A stretch of 8,667 nt of DNA from positions 7,188 through 15,854 of the forward strand of contig VXXH01000257.1 in NCBI GenBank assembly GCA_009835515.1. The letters run 5' to 3'. The notes under the pieces are model-generated. The model did not search any database and was not told where the DNA came from. It saw only the letters and a list, made by a program, of their open reading frames with translations. Of the stretch, positions 7,248-8,667 are shown one piece after another (position 1 is the stretch's first letter; each line of letters begins with the position of its first letter). The translations under genes and the position numbers were made by a program. This DNA is from Candidatus Poribacteria bacterium. Its GTDB lineage: Bacteria; Poribacteria; WGA-4E; WGA-3G.

Positions 7248-8027
7248 CTACATCCCCTCGCCATCCAAGTATTTGAGCGGACTTTCGATGATGTAATCTC
7301 CTGAATCTTCAAGGAACTGTTGGACGAGGAAGACGTGTCCAGCACCAATAATCAACAGAATGCGATCGTCGGCAGATTCGGTGATACGCGTCAAGTTGAC
7401 AAAGATTTTAAGGTTTCTTTCGTACCATCTCAACAACCAATCCAGTCCGACATATTGGTCTCCTACACCGATTTGCGCTGCTATAAGTGGTGGAATATTG
7501 TTAATCTTATGCATAGTACGAGCGGTTTCTTCCTGATTAAGATAGTGGAATATCTCTATAACACTTCCATTTTTTTGAAGTTCACGGAGAGTAGTGAAGG
7601 GTTCTCGTACCATGTCTTGAAGCATCGTGTCGAATTTTTCCAGTAATTCGCTTTGATTGTGAGCCTTTGCGAAATCTTCAAGATCCACTGTTTTTTCCTC
7701 GCTTTCTCTCCCAAACCAATCGACACAGTATACCTTGGGGTGTAGCATCTTTTTCGCCAGTGGAAAACTGACCTGATAGAATTCATCTCGTTCAAGTTGA
7801 TAGCGTCCGTTCAGGTAGTCTTGGTACTGTTCCTCGAATTTAGCGTCGAGGCTGGTATCCATCTCAATGGCTATCTTGGTCGGATTAAATCGAGCGAGCT
7901 GTTCAACGAGTTGTTGTAGTTCGCGCTGTCTTTTAGGAACCAAGACCTCATCCGCCTCAAAGTTAACAGCGTCCGCCCCTGGATTTGCCATGTGATAAGT
8001 GCCGAGAATCATGACTGTCGGTTTCAT
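7248..8027 (-). CDS. DUF5694 family protein (TraB/PrgY/EreA-like fold), complete copy
   Basis: This 259-residue protein has no signal peptide, so it is probably cytoplasmic. The N-terminus VMILGTYHMANPGADAVNF, with GTYH (His12), the strand KIAIEMD (Glu55) and the late LLIIGAGHV (His231) are the conserved points of DUF5694. They mirror the G..H, E and G.GH pattern of the TraB/PrgY/TIKI and EreA/ChaN group, whose characterised members are hydrolases or peptide-inactivating proteins. Enzyme activity of DUF5694 itself is not established to my knowledge. The frame is open to ATG 8072, but ATG 8027 is preferred because GGAG (8041-8038) sits ten bases upstream and the family's conserved strand begins right after it. 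The extra 15 residues would be basic and unconserved, and their coding DNA falls in the inverted-repeat leader. A paralogue lies immediately upstream, with the C-terminal 50 residues 88% identical by hand alignment. The ABC-2 permeases follow 67 bases downstream. Confidence 0.85.
   Translation of the reverse strand: MKPTVMILGTYHMANPGADAVNFEADEVLVPKRQRELQQLVEQLARFNPTKIAIEMDTSLDAKFEEQYQDYLNGRYQLERDEFYQVSFPLAKKMLHPKVYCVDWFGRESEEKTVDLEDFAKAHNQSELLEKFDTMLQDMVREPFTTLRELQKNGSVIEIFHYLNQEETARTMHKINNIPPLIAAQIGVGDQYVGLDWLLRWYERNLKIFVNLTRITESADDRILLIIGAGHVFLVQQFLEDSGDYIIESPLKYLDGEGM
7267..7416. repeat. Coding direct repeat, copy 1 (with 8159-8308)
   Basis: These 150 bases of the complete DUF5694 gene align without gaps to 8159-8308 of the upstream paralogue. 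My hand count gives about 31 mismatches (about 79% identity), mostly silent. They encode the C-terminal block including the GAGH motif. Confidence 0.85.
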
Positions 8028-8049
8028 GTGCGTGTTTCTCCGTTCTACA
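8028..8049 (-). promoter_or_regulatory. Shine-Dalgarno deciding the DUF5694 start
   Basis: GGAG at 8041-8038 lies ten bases before ATG 8027 and only eight bases after the end of the upstream inverted repeat. It supports 8027 rather than 8072 as the start of the complete DUF5694 gene. Confidence 0.55.
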
Positions 8050-8088
8050 CTGAGACACTGCCTTCGTTTCAAGGTCTCGATGTCTCAG
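8050..8088 (-). promoter_or_regulatory. Leader hairpin: 8-bp perfect inverted repeat
   Basis: CTGAGACA (8050-8057) and TGTCTCAG (8081-8088) are perfect inverted copies across 23 bases. Inside, CCTT (8061-8064) and AAGG (8071-8074) can extend the fold as a second helix. On the minus-strand transcript the hairpin ends eight bases before the GGAG of the DUF5694 gene. No T tract follows, so it is not a standard terminator. It could be an RNA processing or translation-control element, or a protein-binding palindrome. The repeat is seen directly; the function is inference. Confidence 0.5.
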
Positions 8089-8109
8089 GGCATTCCTGTT
8101 TTACGTCTG

Positions 8110-8140
8110 CTTATGCTGTCGCAAATTTGGGGTTTATCAA
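8110..8140 (-). promoter_or_regulatory. Weak candidate promoter between the DUF5694 paralogues
   Basis: On the minus strand TTGATA (8140-8135, five of six to TTGACA) and CATAAG (8115-8110, four of six to TATAAT) are separated by 19 bases, longer than the ideal 17. A start near 8103 would place the inverted repeat inside a leader of about 75 bases. The TTGATA overlaps the stop codon of the upstream paralogue. Such matches are common by chance. Confidence 0.2.
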
Positions 8141-8667
8141 TTGGTTGCTGCGGGGCTTAAGTATTCCAACGGGCTTTCGACGATGTAATCTCCCGAATCC
8201 TCAAGGAACTGCTGAATCAGATAGACATGTCCAGCACCGATAATTAGCAGAATGCGATCATCGGTGGACTCCGTGATACGCGTTAGATTCACAAAATTCT
8301 TAAGATTATGCACATACCACCAATGTCCAACCCAATTGGCACCCGGGTATTTGTCTTTGAGTCCAACGCGTGCGGTACGCAGATAGCCTTGATGGTCGGC
8401 GCGGAGCTTTTCAGGCTCGTTAATCCGGATATACATGTCAATCAGCGGTTCGTATCCGACACGTTCAACCCAGAGTGTTCCATCTGCCCCCTGCCGAATT
8501 TTTTCATCGTTTGAAGAGATGCTCGGTAGAAGGTACTCCTGATTGTGTTCTTCCGCGAATGCATCGTAGTCGAGTAAGCCATCATCAATATTATCAAGGA
8601 TTGGTCTGTGTTCGGGCCAATCAGCAACACAATAAAGTTTCGGGTGTTCCATCTGTTTTGCTAACGG
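8137..8667 (-). CDS. DUF5694 family protein, C-terminal part (cut by right edge)
   Basis: The frame is open to the right edge and gives 176 C-terminal residues before TGA at 8139-8137. An internal ATG at 8652 is not the start, because PLAKQ just upstream aligns with PLAKK in the complete paralogue (its residues 89-93). The N-terminal third with the GTYH histidine therefore lies outside the window. Visible conserved points are HPKLYCVADW, the mid-region LWVERVGYEPLIDMYIRINE and the terminal LLIIGAGHV. The middle differs strongly from the neighbouring copy, including a different insert, while the last 50 or so residues are 88% identical. It is probably a cytoplasmic TraB/PrgY-like protein by fold, with unproven activity. 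Tandem placement indicates duplication with divergence of the central region, which may set specificity. It ends 109 bases before the next gene. Confidence 0.83.
   Translation of the reverse strand, partial: PLAKQMEHPKLYCVADWPEHRPILDNIDDGLLDYDAFAEEHNQEYLLPSISSNDEKIRQGADGTLWVERVGYEPLIDMYIRINEPEKLRADHQGYLRTARVGLKDKYPGANWVGHWWYVHNLKNFVNLTRITESTDDRILLIIGAGHVYLIQQFLEDSGDYIVESPLEYLSPAATN
8159..8308. repeat. Coding direct repeat, copy 2 (with 7267-7416)
   Basis: This is the counterpart in the partial DUF5694 gene of the 150-base block at 7267-7416. Beyond 8308 the similarity falls off quickly in both DNA and protein. Confidence 0.85.

Noticed and set aside
8028..8072. 15-residue N-terminal extension of the complete DUF5694 protein
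   Set aside because: The extension has a basic, unconserved sequence within the inverted-repeat leader. The internal ATG at 8027 has GGAG at good spacing and fits the family's conserved N-terminus.
8650..8652. ATG as the true start of the right-edge DUF5694 gene
   Set aside because: The frame continues upstream with PLAKQ, matching PLAKK in the complete paralogue, so the real start is outside the window.

Overview
The window looks like a chromosomal stretch from an uncultured bacterium, with compact same-strand genes and moderate GC that I judged by eye at somewhat under 50%. It has clear Shine-Dalgarno sites and a mix of families (DUF5694, ABC-2 permeases with large soluble insertions, CBM9/DUF5916-type protein). 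That mix recalls Candidatus Poribacteria or similar environmental phyla. This taxonomic reading is a weak inference, because no rRNA or marker gene is present.

Every gene I can support lies on the minus strand, so transcription runs from high to low coordinates. From the right edge, the first two genes are tandem paralogues of the DUF5694 family (related to TraB/PrgY/EreA-type proteins). One is cut by the window edge (8137-8667) and one is complete (7248-8027). A 109-bp spacer with an 8-bp perfect inverted repeat separates them. Next come two ABC-2 type permeases (5636-7180 and 4154-5617), each with about six membrane segments and large soluble insertions, and with no stand-alone ATPase beside them in the window. 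They are followed by two half-size ABC exporters, each a membrane domain fused to an ATPase domain (2346-4112 and 598-2349). These overlap by ATGA and are probably paralogous partners of a heterodimer. The gaps between consecutive genes from 8027 down to 598 are 67, 18, 41 and -4 bases, with no convincing terminator, so these five genes could form one operon.

A 274-bp spacer (324-597) then separates the operon from the start of an unrelated gene cut by the left edge (1-323). Its product has an N-terminal export signal followed by a CBM9-like domain as found in DUF5916 proteins. The ribosome-binding region of this gene is a perfect 22-bp tandem duplication, and each copy carries its own Shine-Dalgarno and a two-codon AUG-AGG-UAA mini-ORF.

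Functionally the window is a membrane export block. Two transport modules of different types sit together with a pair of putative TraB-like hydrolases. No substrate can be read from the sequence. The most notable points are the missing ATPase for the ABC-2 pair, the paired organisation of all three gene types, the hairpin leader before the second DUF5694 gene, and the duplicated translation-initiation region.
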